Source: an uncultured Bacteroidales bacterium (GTDB taxonomy: Bacteria > Bacteroidota > Bacteroidia > Bacteroidales > UBA932). Taken from it: a stretch of DNA of 25,798 bases. Below, in pieces: positions 16,096-23,330 of this stretch. The stretch lies in assembly GCA_945983015.1 (NCBI GenBank), contig CAMFSN010000010.1, positions 1 to 25,798 of the forward strand, written 5' to 3'. How positions within the stretch are numbered: position 1 is the first letter of the stretch; each line of letters starts with the position of its first letter. A program made the position numbers and the translations under genes. Below the pieces are notes generated by a model that made no database searches, had not been told where the DNA came from, and was given only the letters and a program-made list of their open reading frames with translations.

Positions 16096-17449
16096 CGGAG
16101 CGCCTATAGAATTAGGAAGCAGGAAGATAAGCACCTTACTTAAACAATACGCAATCCCCGGCATCATAGCGATGGCAGCCTCTTCGCTGTACAATATGGT
16201 GGACAGCATCTACATAGGTAACATCCCCGAAGTGGGAGCCTACGCCATTTCGGGACTTGCCGTAACCTTCCCTATAATGAATATGAGCGCCGCCATAGGA
16301 ACTTTGGTGGGTGTAGGGGCATCGACTATGGTGTCTATGCTTCTGGGACAGAGAAACTACGATAAGGCTAAAAAGGTATTGGGGAACGTTATGACCCTGA
16401 ATACCGTACTGGGCCTGGCCTTCGGTTTCGGCATTCTGGCTTTTCTGGAGCCCATACTGAGATTTTTCGGAGCCACCGACAACACCCTTCCTTTCGCGGC
16501 TGACTATATGAGCTACATTCTTATGGGCAATGCCGTAACCCATCTCTACCTGGGTCTGAACAGTATAATCAGGGCATCCGGCAACCCCAAGACCGCTATG
16601 GGCCTGACCCTCTTTACGGTCTGTGCCAATGCCATCCTCGACCCTATACTCATCTTTGGAGCCGGAATGGGTATCAAGGGAGCCGCCATAGCCACGGTAC
16701 TCTGCCAATTGCTGGCTCTGGGATACACCTTGTTCTACTTCTCCCAGAAGAAACACATCATCCACTTCGAGAGAGGGGTTTTCGGCTGGAACTGGAGAAT
16801 AGCCAAGGCTTCCCTCACCATAGGTATGGGACCTTTCCTTATGAACTTTGCCAGTTGCATAGTATCCCTGTTCATTAACCAGCAATTGCTTAGCTACGGC
16901 GGCGACCTGGCCATAGGAGCTTACGGAATAGCGAACCGCATCACCTTCCTCTTCCTTATGATCAGTATGGGATTCAATCAGGGAATGCAGCCAATCGCCA
17001 GCTACAACTGGGGAGCCAAACAATACTCCAGGGTTAAAGAAGTATTCAAACTCACCACCCTCTGCGTCACAGTGGTCACTATGCTCTGTTTCCTGATCAG
17101 TGTCCTGTGTCCGGGGACTGTGGTCAGCATTTTCACCAGTGATCCTACTTTGAAAGAGCACGCCGCCTATGGACTTAGGACTATGAATCTGGCAGTAGGA
17201 ATAATCTCCCTGAATCTGGTAGCTGCCAATTTCTACCAGAACATCGGGATGATAAAACAGAGCATCATACTCTCCCTATCCAGACAGCTTCTGGTTCTGG
17301 TTCCACTCATCTACATACTCCCCCGCTTCTTCCAGGAGGCCGGAGTATGGTACGCCTTCCCAATCTCGGACATTTTCTCCCTGATAATAGCCCTGGTTTT
17401 CCTTAGCGCAACATTTAGAAAATTCGACAAATTAGAAGACTCCAAATAG
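16088..17449 (+). CDS. MATE-family efflux transporter
   Basis: Inner-membrane multidrug/toxin antiporter of the MATE family, 453 residues from the ATG at 16088 (MNNGAPIELG). It shows the expected twelve hydrophobic helices in two six-helix halves. Recognisable stretches include LLKQYAIPGIIAMAASSLYNMVDSIYIG in the first helices, IRASGNPKTAMG after helix 5 and MGFNQGMQPIASYNWGAK in the second half, which are typical of the MepA/NorM branch. An in-frame start at 16061 lies deep in the preceding gene and would add residues before the conserved N-terminus, so it is not preferred. It overlaps the FKBP lipoprotein stop by 8 bases and is followed 3 bases later by a cytidylate-kinase-like gene. Substrate unknown; sodium or proton coupling cannot be told from sequence. 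Confidence 0.93.
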   Translation: MNNGAPIELGSRKISTLLKQYAIPGIIAMAASSLYNMVDSIYIGNIPEVGAYAISGLAVTFPIMNMSAAIGTLVGVGASTMVSMLLGQRNYDKAKKVLGNVMTLNTVLGLAFGFGILAFLEPILRFFGATDNTLPFAADYMSYILMGNAVTHLYLGLNSIIRASGNPKTAMGLTLFTVCANAILDPILIFGAGMGIKGAAIATVLCQLLALGYTLFYFSQKKHIIHFERGVFGWNWRIAKASLTIGMGPFLMNFASCIVSLFINQQLLSYGGDLAIGAYGIANRITFLFLMISMGFNQGMQPIASYNWGAKQYSRVKEVFKLTTLCVTVVTMLCFLISVLCPGTVVSIFTSDPTLKEHAAYGLRTMNLAVGIISLNLVAANFYQNIGMIKQSIILSLSRQLLVLVPLIYILPRFFQEAGVWYAFPISDIFSLIIALVFLSATFRKFDKLEDSK

Positions 17450-17452
17450 ACT

Positions 17453-18034
17453 ATGGACAAAAAACAAATAATCATCAATATCGGCAGGCAGTTCGGAAGC
17501 GGAGGCAAAGCCACCGCAGAAGAATTGGGCAGAATTTTAAACATCCCTGTATATGATGCTGAACTTCTGAGCGAAGCCGCTAAAAAAAGCGGCATCAGAG
17601 AAGAGATTTTCAGTTCCAGTGACGAAAAAACCCGCTTCTGGTCTTTTGGAACCGGAATCGGGAACAATGAATTGTTTAAGATTCAAAGTGACACCATAAG
17701 AGAGATAGCCTTCAAAGGAAGCGCCATCTTCGTGGGCAGGGCCTCCGACTATGTCCTCAGAGACTTTGACTGCTGTCTGGATGTCTTCATAAGCGCCCCT
17801 TTTGAAAAGAGGCTGGAAAAAACTATGAAGGAAAACCCTAAACTCTCCAAAAGGGAGGCCGAGTTCTACATCCAGAAAAAGGACAAGGAAAGGGCTGATT
17901 ACTACAACTTCTTTACCTTCACAGACTGGGGATTGGCTTCGAACTATGACTTATGCATAGATTCGGCCATCCTGGGATATACCGGGACAGCCGAATTCAT
18001 TATAGAGTTCGCAAAGCGCAAAGGCCTGCTGTAA
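17453..18034 (+). CDS. Cytidylate-kinase-like family protein
   Basis: 193-residue P-loop protein of the cytidylate-kinase-like family (Cytidylate_kin_2 type). The P-loop is GRQFGSGGK at residues 11-19, a variant of GxxGxGK, followed by ELGRILNIPVYDAELL, in which the Asp sits where nucleoside-monophosphate kinases bind the base. Later motifs are AIFVGRASDYVLRD and the lid-like KRLEKTMKEN plus KKDKERADYYNF. Members are common in anaerobes but their substrate is not established; classic CMP kinase (Cmk) is distinct and expected elsewhere. It follows the MATE gene by 3 bases. It ends 5 bases from the convergent ptb-type gene, with no visible terminator. Confidence 0.85.
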   Translation: MDKKQIIINIGRQFGSGGKATAEELGRILNIPVYDAELLSEAAKKSGIREEIFSSSDEKTRFWSFGTGIGNNELFKIQSDTIREIAFKGSAIFVGRASDYVLRDFDCCLDVFISAPFEKRLEKTMKENPKLSKREAEFYIQKKDKERADYYNFFTFTDWGLASNYDLCIDSAILGYTGTAEFIIEFAKRKGLL

Positions 18035-18039
18035 AATTA

Positions 18040-18945
18040 TTACGCACACATTACGGCGGCAGCGATGGAGTTCAGTTTGGCCTCCGCACTGTCAGCCCTG
18101 GATACCAGCAGACAAGGAGCAGTGGTTCCCACAAGCATACCTCCCTGCTTTACATCCTTACAGAGCTTGGAGTTGGTCTTCCAGAATACATTGGCAGACT
18201 CTATGTTAGGGAAGAGCAGACAATCTGCGTCTCCGGCCACCTCGCTCTTAAGTCCTTTGATCTGTACGGATTCCTGGTCTATGGCCACATCCAATGCCAA
18301 TGGACCATCTCCTATGCAGGCTCCAAGTTGGCCTCTGCTGGCCATAGTAGAGAGCATAGCGCCCTCCATACAGGCAGGCATAGAATCCAACATCTGCTCA
18401 CTGGCAGCGATGAAAGCCACCTTAGGCTTGGCGATGCCAAAACTTCTGGCCACTGTGGTAAGATAGCCTGTCATCTTAACCTTCTGACGGAAATCAGGGG
18501 CAGGAATTACGGCGATATCACTGACAAAGAGCAACTTGTGATAATTAGGGTTCTCTATGATACCCACATGGCTAAGAACTCCCTTAGGAGGAAGCAGTCC
18601 GCACTCCTTATTAAGAATAGCCCTGAGGAATTTGTCGGTAGAGCAGAGTCCCTTCATCAGGACATCACCCTGTCCATCGTGTACCAAAGCCACAGCCTTG
18701 CTTACAGCCTTAAGCTCCACAGGCTCATCGACTACGTTCAACTTATTTAAATCGAAAGAATGCTCGGCACATACAGCCTCTATCTTAGCCTTGTCTCCTA
18801 CGAGGGTGGCCTCAACTATGCCAAGTTCCACCGCCTTGTAAGCTGCCTCGATGCTATGCTCATCCACACCCCAGGCGACAACCAATCTCTTACAAATACC
18901 CTTTTCCTTCAACTGGGTAAAAAGTTCTGAAAAATTGCTGATCAT
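18040..18945 (-). CDS. ptb: Phosphotransbutyrylase-type phosphate acyltransferase
   Basis: 301 residues of the Ptb branch of phosphate acetyl/butaryltransferases, which exchange CoA and phosphate on an acyl group (acyl-CoA + Pi to acyl-phosphate + CoA). Typical stretches are VLMKGLCSTDKFLRAIL, LSHVGIIENPNYHKLLFVSD (in two parts), GDGPLALDVAID and the final VGTTAPCLLVSRADSAEAKLNSIA. The length and these motifs fit Ptb and not the 330-residue Pta catalytic domain, which would be expected beside acetate kinase. It follows the acyl kinase gene by one base on the same transcript, so the pair would make ATP from an acyl-CoA. Substrate could be butyryl-, propionyl-, branched-chain or acetyl-CoA. Confidence 0.87.
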   Translation of the reverse strand: MISNFSELFTQLKEKGICKRLVVAWGVDEHSIEAAYKAVELGIVEATLVGDKAKIEAVCAEHSFDLNKLNVVDEPVELKAVSKAVALVHDGQGDVLMKGLCSTDKFLRAILNKECGLLPPKGVLSHVGIIENPNYHKLLFVSDIAVIPAPDFRQKVKMTGYLTTVARSFGIAKPKVAFIAASEQMLDSMPACMEGAMLSTMASRGQLGACIGDGPLALDVAIDQESVQIKGLKSEVAGDADCLLFPNIESANVFWKTNSKLCKDVKQGGMLVGTTAPCLLVSRADSAEAKLNSIAAAVMCA

Positions 18946-18946
18946 A

Positions 18947-20158
18947 TTATATAATATCCTTTGTTAGTCTCATAGTGTCCCTGGCTATCATAAGTTCCTC
19001 GTCGGTAGGAATCAAAGCCACTTTCACGCTGGAGTCCGGAGCAGAGATGATAGCCGCATCACGAGTACGGTCATTCACTTCCTTATCTATCTTTACACCC
19101 AGGAATTCGAAATTCTTGCACACATCCTCGCGAAGCCAAGGGTTATTCTCTGCTATGCCTGCAGTGAAAACTATCAGGTCCACGCCTCCGAGTTCGGCGA
19201 TATAGGCAGCCACCAGCTTGGTAATGTCGAGGACCACCTTATCCACCACGAGCTGAGCCCTAGGGTCTCCCTCCTCGGCAAAGCCTACAACGTCTCTCAT
19301 ATCTGAGCTCTTCCCACAGAGACCGATAAAGCCGGACTTCTTGTTCAGGATATCCGTCATCTGATCCGGAGTCAAATTCTCCTTCTTCATAATATAAGGG
19401 ACTATATTAGCGTCAATAATGCCGCAACGGGTTCCCATAATCATACCCTCCAGGGGGGTAAAGCCCATAGAAGTGTCCACACACTTGCCGTTCCTGATAG
19501 CGGTAACAGAACTACCGTTTCCAATGTGACAGGTAATGATCCTGCTGTTATTCAAGTCAAGTCCGGCCACTTTTGCACCCTTCTGACTTACATACTGATG
19601 AGAAGTTCCGTGAGCTCCGTAGCGACGCACTCCGTACTTTTCATAATACTCGTAAGGCAGGGCATACATATAGTTCTTCGCCTCCATAGTCTGATGGAAA
19701 GCAGTGTCGAATACCACCACCTGAGGCACCTCTGGAAGCACTTTCTGCATAGCCCTGATACCCAGGATATGAGCGGGATTATGCAGAGGCGCATAGTCGC
19801 AGCATATCTGAATCTTCTCCATCACATCCTCATCCACCAGGACTGAACCCTTGAAATAAGATGCTCCCTGCACAATCCTGTGCCCCACTGCATCTATCTG
19901 AGAAAAATCCTGAATCACCCCGCAGACAGGATCGCTTAGGATGGAGAGAACGAGCTGCATACCCAAAGTATGGTCAGGAACGCTCTGTATCCGCACAACT
20001 GTCTCTTTTCCTGTAGGTTTGTGAGTAATTTTACTGTCAGGCAGGCCAATTTTTTCGAGATTGCCTTTAGCCAGAAGAGCGTACTGCTCCTCGCTTTTCA
20101 TATCCAGAAGCTGGTACTTGATGGACGAACTTCCGCAATTAATTACAAGTATTATCAT
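18947..20158 (-). CDS. ackA: Acetate-kinase-family acyl kinase
   Basis: 403 residues, the length of acetate kinase (butyrate kinases are nearer 355). Active-site elements are present: NCGSSSIK at 7-14, HRIVQG with the catalytic Arg94, Asp151 in VFDTAFHQTM, HGTSH with His183, HIGNGSSV and DTSMGFTPLEG before GTR. Some positions differ from typical acetate kinases: HRIVQGA where HRxVHGG is usual, GAHGTSH where GFHGTSH is usual, and GTRCGIID where GTRSGDxD is usual. The Phe-to-Ala change (Ala182) falls at the residue known as Phe179 in Methanosarcina acetate kinase, part of the acetate methyl pocket, so a larger acyl group might fit. It leads the operon with the ptb-type gene and has a near-leaderless promoter. 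Confidence 0.9.
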   Translation of the reverse strand: MIILVINCGSSSIKYQLLDMKSEEQYALLAKGNLEKIGLPDSKITHKPTGKETVVRIQSVPDHTLGMQLVLSILSDPVCGVIQDFSQIDAVGHRIVQGASYFKGSVLVDEDVMEKIQICCDYAPLHNPAHILGIRAMQKVLPEVPQVVVFDTAFHQTMEAKNYMYALPYEYYEKYGVRRYGAHGTSHQYVSQKGAKVAGLDLNNSRIITCHIGNGSSVTAIRNGKCVDTSMGFTPLEGMIMGTRCGIIDANIVPYIMKKENLTPDQMTDILNKKSGFIGLCGKSSDMRDVVGFAEEGDPRAQLVVDKVVLDITKLVAAYIAELGGVDLIVFTAGIAENNPWLREDVCKNFEFLGVKIDKEVNDRTRDAAIISAPDSSVKVALIPTDEELMIARDTMRLTKDII

Positions 20159-20166
20159 AACGAAGA

Positions 20167-20174
20167 CAAATTTA
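20167..20174 (-). promoter_or_regulatory. Predicted -7 box for ackA-ptb
   Basis: TAAATTTG on the minus strand matches TAnnTTTG and ends 8 bases before the ackA ATG at 20158, giving a leader of about 5 bases. A TTTG lies 23 bases further upstream, slightly beyond the usual -33 spacing. Confidence 0.65.
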
Positions 20175-20187
20175 ACAAAAAAAGCCT

Positions 20188-20195
20188 TAACTTAG
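20188..20195 (+). promoter_or_regulatory. Possible -7 box for the ComEC-type gene
   Basis: TAACTTAG differs from TAnnTTTG at one position and ends 16 bases before the ATG at 20212. It is the best candidate in the 53-base gap shared with the divergent ackA promoter. Confidence 0.35.
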
Positions 20196-20211
20196 CACAA
20201 ACCAAACTGCT

Positions 20212-21282
20212 ATGAAAAGCAATTTACTCCTTTTTATTTCCATCCCCTTCACCCTGGGGGCATTTCTCTATGGCTTTCTTCCTGCTGATTGGAAGAACTC
20301 CCTGCCTTTAGAAGCGATTCTGGGGCTCCTACCCTTTCTTTTTCTCTTTCTGACTAGTAGGGACACAAAGGGCAGAATGCTATTTCTCTTCGCCCTCTTC
20401 TTCTCCCTGGGCTGCCTCAGCGCCAATGCCCAATTCCTCACAGGACAGCCTGAAGAAGTCGGAGAAAACTTCTTCAGCCTCTGCAGGGAGGCCCTACAGG
20501 AAAGCATAGGGAATCTAGACCTGTCGGATTCTAATCACAAATCCCTTATCTGTGCCCTGCTTAGCGGCGAGAAAAGCTCCCTTAGCCCAGAGATAAAGGA
20601 ACACTTTAGAAAAAGCGGAGCATCCCACCTTCTGGCCTTGTCTGGCCTGCACCTGGGAATAATCGCTACTATAATGGACAAACTGCTCTCCCTCTTAGGA
20701 AAAAGCCGAAGCGGCTACGCTCTCAGACAAGCCCTGCTGATACTCTCCTGCGGCTTTTACACCCTGGTCTGTGGTGCCGCTCCATCTCTTCTCAGAGCCT
20801 TTCTATTCATACTTTACAGGTCTTTGGGAAGGCTTCTCCCAGAGCGAAAAGCCAGTGCGTTCAATGCCCTGCTTCTAGCCTGCCTGATTCAACTGAACCT
20901 TAATCCCTTAGCCGTAAAAAGCCTCTCCTTTCAACTCTCCTACCTGGCCTCCCTGTCCCTACTCAGCCTGTATCCCTTCCTAAAGCAGTGGCTGCCGGCA
21001 AGAAGAGGAATTGCAGCCAAGATCTGGGACTCTCTCGCCCTTTCGCTTAGCTGCCAATTATTCACTGCCCCTGTGGTCTATCTGCACTTCGGAGCTTTGC
21101 CCAAGTATTTTATGCTCACAAACCTGCTTGCCCTTCCTCTCTGCGAACTACTGATTATTCTGAGCACAATCCTACTTACGACAAGCAGCCTCGGATACTG
21201 TCCAAGGCTGCTCTGTATAGCTGTAGATTCCTGTGCGGAAATGCTTTTGACTCTACTGGGAAGAATAGCGTCTATTCCATAA
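20212..21282 (+). CDS. comEC: Short ComEC/Rec2-family membrane protein
   Basis: Membrane protein of 356 residues with the ComEC/Rec2 competence core. The signature is HFRKSGASHLLALSGLHLGII at about residues 131-151 (two parts), preceded by the soluble segment SLICALLSGEKSSLSPEI and followed by VCGAAPSLLRAFLF and LSFQLSYLASLSLLSLYP. Roughly nine hydrophobic helices are visible. ComEC carries single-stranded DNA across the inner membrane in natural transformation. Bacteroidota ComEC is usually around 650-750 residues with an N-terminal OB-like domain (DUF4131) and often a C-terminal metallo-beta-lactamase domain; here the OB-like region is reduced to under 100 residues and the nuclease-like domain is absent. 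The stop is clean and overlaps the convergent FISUMP gene by 11 bases. Confidence 0.85.
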   Translation: MKSNLLLFISIPFTLGAFLYGFLPADWKNSLPLEAILGLLPFLFLFLTSRDTKGRMLFLFALFFSLGCLSANAQFLTGQPEEVGENFFSLCREALQESIGNLDLSDSNHKSLICALLSGEKSSLSPEIKEHFRKSGASHLLALSGLHLGIIATIMDKLLSLLGKSRSGYALRQALLILSCGFYTLVCGAAPSLLRAFLFILYRSLGRLLPERKASAFNALLLACLIQLNLNPLAVKSLSFQLSYLASLSLLSLYPFLKQWLPARRGIAAKIWDSLALSLSCQLFTAPVVYLHFGALPKYFMLTNLLALPLCELLIILSTILLTTSSLGYCPRLLCIAVDSCAEMLLTLLGRIASIP

Positions 21283-22225
21283 CACATCTGATCTGGGCTC
21301 CTAAATCCTGCAGGCTAGGATTCTCCCAAGTCAAGAGTTCAGGAGTCTGCACGAAAATGTACTTGCATACAGGAACCCCGTCTTTCAGCGCCCAGAAAAA
21401 GGCATAGTCATTAAAGCCGACAAAGCTATAAACTCCGTCCACGATAGTGGCATAGCCAAAAGGCAGGACAAAGAGATTATATTTGTTAGTCTTCTTAACT
21501 TCCGGCCAGAACTCCCAGAGTCTGTCTCCGTTATAGTAACTATCGCTCATCAGGTCTCCGGCAAGACCTCCCAAAGCATCCCATTCCTCCACCGTAGGCA
21601 ATCTCCACCCTTCCGGACAGGCACTTAACGCCTCTTCTCCGCAGTAATAGCCTCCGAACACATCCTCGGTAGCCTTGATTGAGGCATAAGGCGAACCAAA
21701 GGTATAATTAGCCTCTTCATCCTTTTCGAAATATGCCAAGTTCTGGGCCATCCACCATTTGCCGTTCACCAGACTTTTGCGATAACTCTTTCCATCCCTG
21801 GCATCCTGTATCTGGCTGAGAGCACTGAGATCATAAGCGCTAAGGGATTTCTCACTTACTACTGTAGTGCTAAGATTCACCGTCTTGGTATAATAGCCCT
21901 TAAGTTCAGCAGTAGCCGTTACGCTATATTCTCCCACTATGTCAGGAATAATGACCGAGTATGTGTCGGTCGTGTCTTTAAGATTATCCACTGAATTCTT
22001 ATAAGTGTAGATAATCTCCAGACTTTGATCACTCTCTGATTCAGGAAGGCTTACTCCGCTGGAAGTGAAGCTAAACTTATCTCCAGGATTCACATACAGA
22101 GGCAAAGTCCCTATCTCCAGGGTTCCGGACAAAGATTTATATGAGGGAGTGGACTCATCTTTTTTACAGGCTGAGGCCAAAACAAATGAAAAGGCAAAGG
22201 CAAAAATAAGTTTCGAATACTTCAT
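21272..22225 (-). CDS. FISUMP-domain lipoprotein, probably surface exposed
   Basis: 317 residues with a type II signal peptide and lipobox LASAC, acylated Cys at residue 20. The next residues are KKDES, which fits the K-(D/E)2 lipoprotein export signal described in Bacteroidota, so a place on the cell surface is inferred. Residues about 30-125 look like an immunoglobulin-like beta domain (SVIIPDIVGEYSVTATAELKGY). The C-terminal half is a FISUMP (Fibrobacter succinogenes major paralogous) domain: DARDGKSYRK, WWMAQNLAY, CPEGWRLPTVEEWDAL, an aromatic LFVLPFGYA and a final IRCVME. FISUMP domains occur in many surface lipoproteins of gut and rumen bacteria; the function is unknown. Its 3' end overlaps the ComEC-type gene by 11 bases. 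Confidence 0.85.
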   Translation of the reverse strand: MKYSKLIFAFAFSFVLASACKKDESTPSYKSLSGTLEIGTLPLYVNPGDKFSFTSSGVSLPESESDQSLEIIYTYKNSVDNLKDTTDTYSVIIPDIVGEYSVTATAELKGYYTKTVNLSTTVVSEKSLSAYDLSALSQIQDARDGKSYRKSLVNGKWWMAQNLAYFEKDEEANYTFGSPYASIKATEDVFGGYYCGEEALSACPEGWRLPTVEEWDALGGLAGDLMSDSYYNGDRLWEFWPEVKKTNKYNLFVLPFGYATIVDGVYSFVGFNDYAFFWALKDGVPVCKYIFVQTPELLTWENPSLQDLGAQIRCVME

Positions 22226-22250
22226 TACTTCACTGAATCATTAAATCGTG

Positions 22251-22258
22251 CAAATATG
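22251..22258 (-). promoter_or_regulatory. Weak -7 box candidate for the FISUMP lipoprotein
   Basis: CATATTTG on the minus strand differs from TAnnTTTG by its first base position set and ends 25 bases before the ATG. It sits in TGCA-AATA-TGCA, an imperfect inverted repeat in the 82-base divergent gap shared with apbE that could be a regulator site. Confidence 0.3.
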
Positions 22259-22281
22259 CACATTTTCGGGGAAAAAACCCT

Positions 22282-22289
22282 TATTTTTG
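22282..22289 (+). promoter_or_regulatory. Predicted -7 box for apbE
   Basis: TATTTTTG matches TAnnTTTG and ends 18 bases before the ATG at 22308, which supports that start over the in-frame ATG at 22248 that lies upstream of the promoter. Confidence 0.6.
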
Positions 22290-22307
22290 TGCAAATACTT
22301 TGCCCTT

Positions 22308-23330
22308 ATGAGAAAAAGAAGGATTGCCAGCATAATCTTTATCAGCACTCTCCTGCTGACCGGCTGTAAAGACAGAAACTACTATCGTCTTTCCGGCTAT
22401 GCCCAAGGGGGAACTTACTCCATCAGCTATCAGGGAGCCCGAAAAAGTCCGGCCTATATCCAAAAAGGAGTGGACAGCCTGCTGCAGGCATTTGACAACT
22501 GCCTTTCAGGATATAATCCAGGCTCGGAGCTGAGCCGTTTCAATGCCGGCGACAGCATAGTCCTCTCCCCTCTCTTTGTCGAGGCCTATGACATTTCCTA
22601 CTCTATGTGGGAAGAATCCGAAGGAGCTTTCGACATAGCCTGCGCTCCCTTATTTGACATATGGGGCTTTGGATTCAGCGCAGAGAGTATGCCTGAGGAG
22701 AGCGATATTCAGGAATGTCTGAAAAACTGCGGAATGAAAAGACTGAAAGGCCCTGAACAGATCAAGGCTATGGAGGGAAAGAAAATATGCAGCAGAGATT
22801 TCTTAACAGATGAAAACGGAGCACTTCCCAAATTAAACTTCAATGCCATAGCCCAAGGCTACAGCTGCGACCTTGTCGCCGCTTACCTAAAGTCCTATGG
22901 AGTCGAAAATATGCTGGTGGACATAGGGGAGATATACTGCTGCGGAGAAAATCCCCGAGGGAAAGGCTGGTCAATCGGCATAGACAACCCTGTGGATGGG
23001 AACAACAGCCCTGGGAAAGACATAAGGGAGGTATGGAACTCCGAGAAGAGGAGTGTGGGAGTGGTCACTTCCGGCAATTACCGCAAATACTATATAAAAG
23101 ACGGTAAGAAATACGCTCATACCATAGACCCGAGGACTGGCAGACCTGTCGAGCACGATTTATTAAGTGCCACAGTAATAGCCCCTTATGCCTGGAAAGC
23201 AGACGCATTGGCCACCATATTTATGGTGATAGGCTTTGAGCAGTCCGTAGAATATCTGGACAGACATCCAGAGATAGAGGCCTGCCTCATCAGCCGGGAC
23301 GGCGTATGGAAAAGCTGGTCTAGAGATTAA
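22308..23330 (+). CDS. apbE: FAD:protein FMN transferase (ApbE), lipoprotein form
   Basis: 340 residues from the ATG at 22308. ApbE moves FMN from FAD onto a threonine of target flavoproteins outside the cytoplasm, for example subunits of Na+-NQR or RNF. The start gives a clean lipoprotein signal peptide (MRKRRIASIIFISTLLLTGC, Cys20); the longer version from 22248 would bury it. ApbE motifs are the SRFNAGDSIVLSP and EGAFDIACAPL segments, KLNFNAIAQGYSCDLVA (usual GGIAKGYA region), SVGVVTSGNYRKYY and HTIDPRTGRPV near the Mg-FAD site, and AWKADALATIFMV. No flavinylated target gene is adjacent. Its stop overlaps the convergent ABC transporter gene by 11 bases. Confidence 0.93.
   Translation: MRKRRIASIIFISTLLLTGCKDRNYYRLSGYAQGGTYSISYQGARKSPAYIQKGVDSLLQAFDNCLSGYNPGSELSRFNAGDSIVLSPLFVEAYDISYSMWEESEGAFDIACAPLFDIWGFGFSAESMPEESDIQECLKNCGMKRLKGPEQIKAMEGKKICSRDFLTDENGALPKLNFNAIAQGYSCDLVAAYLKSYGVENMLVDIGEIYCCGENPRGKGWSIGIDNPVDGNNSPGKDIREVWNSEKRSVGVVTSGNYRKYYIKDGKKYAHTIDPRTGRPVEHDLLSATVIAPYAWKADALATIFMVIGFEQSVEYLDRHPEIEACLISRDGVWKSWSRD

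Noticed and set aside
16136..17161. 341-codon minus-strand frame
   Set aside because: Antisense shadow of the MATE transporter; composition (rich in His, Gly, Ser, Gln) is typical of a mirrored membrane protein.
18947..20158. Butyrate kinase (Buk) as the name of the acyl kinase
   Set aside because: The length of 403 residues and motifs belong to the acetate kinase family; only the pocket change and the Ptb partner point to a larger substrate.
22291..22304. AATACTTTG as the apbE -7 box
   Set aside because: It does not fit TAnnTTTG at the first two positions and is too close to the ATG compared with the perfect box at 22282-22289.
22248..22307. Upstream in-frame ATG as the start of apbE
   Set aside because: It lies before the -7 box and would bury the lipoprotein signal peptide that starts at 22308.
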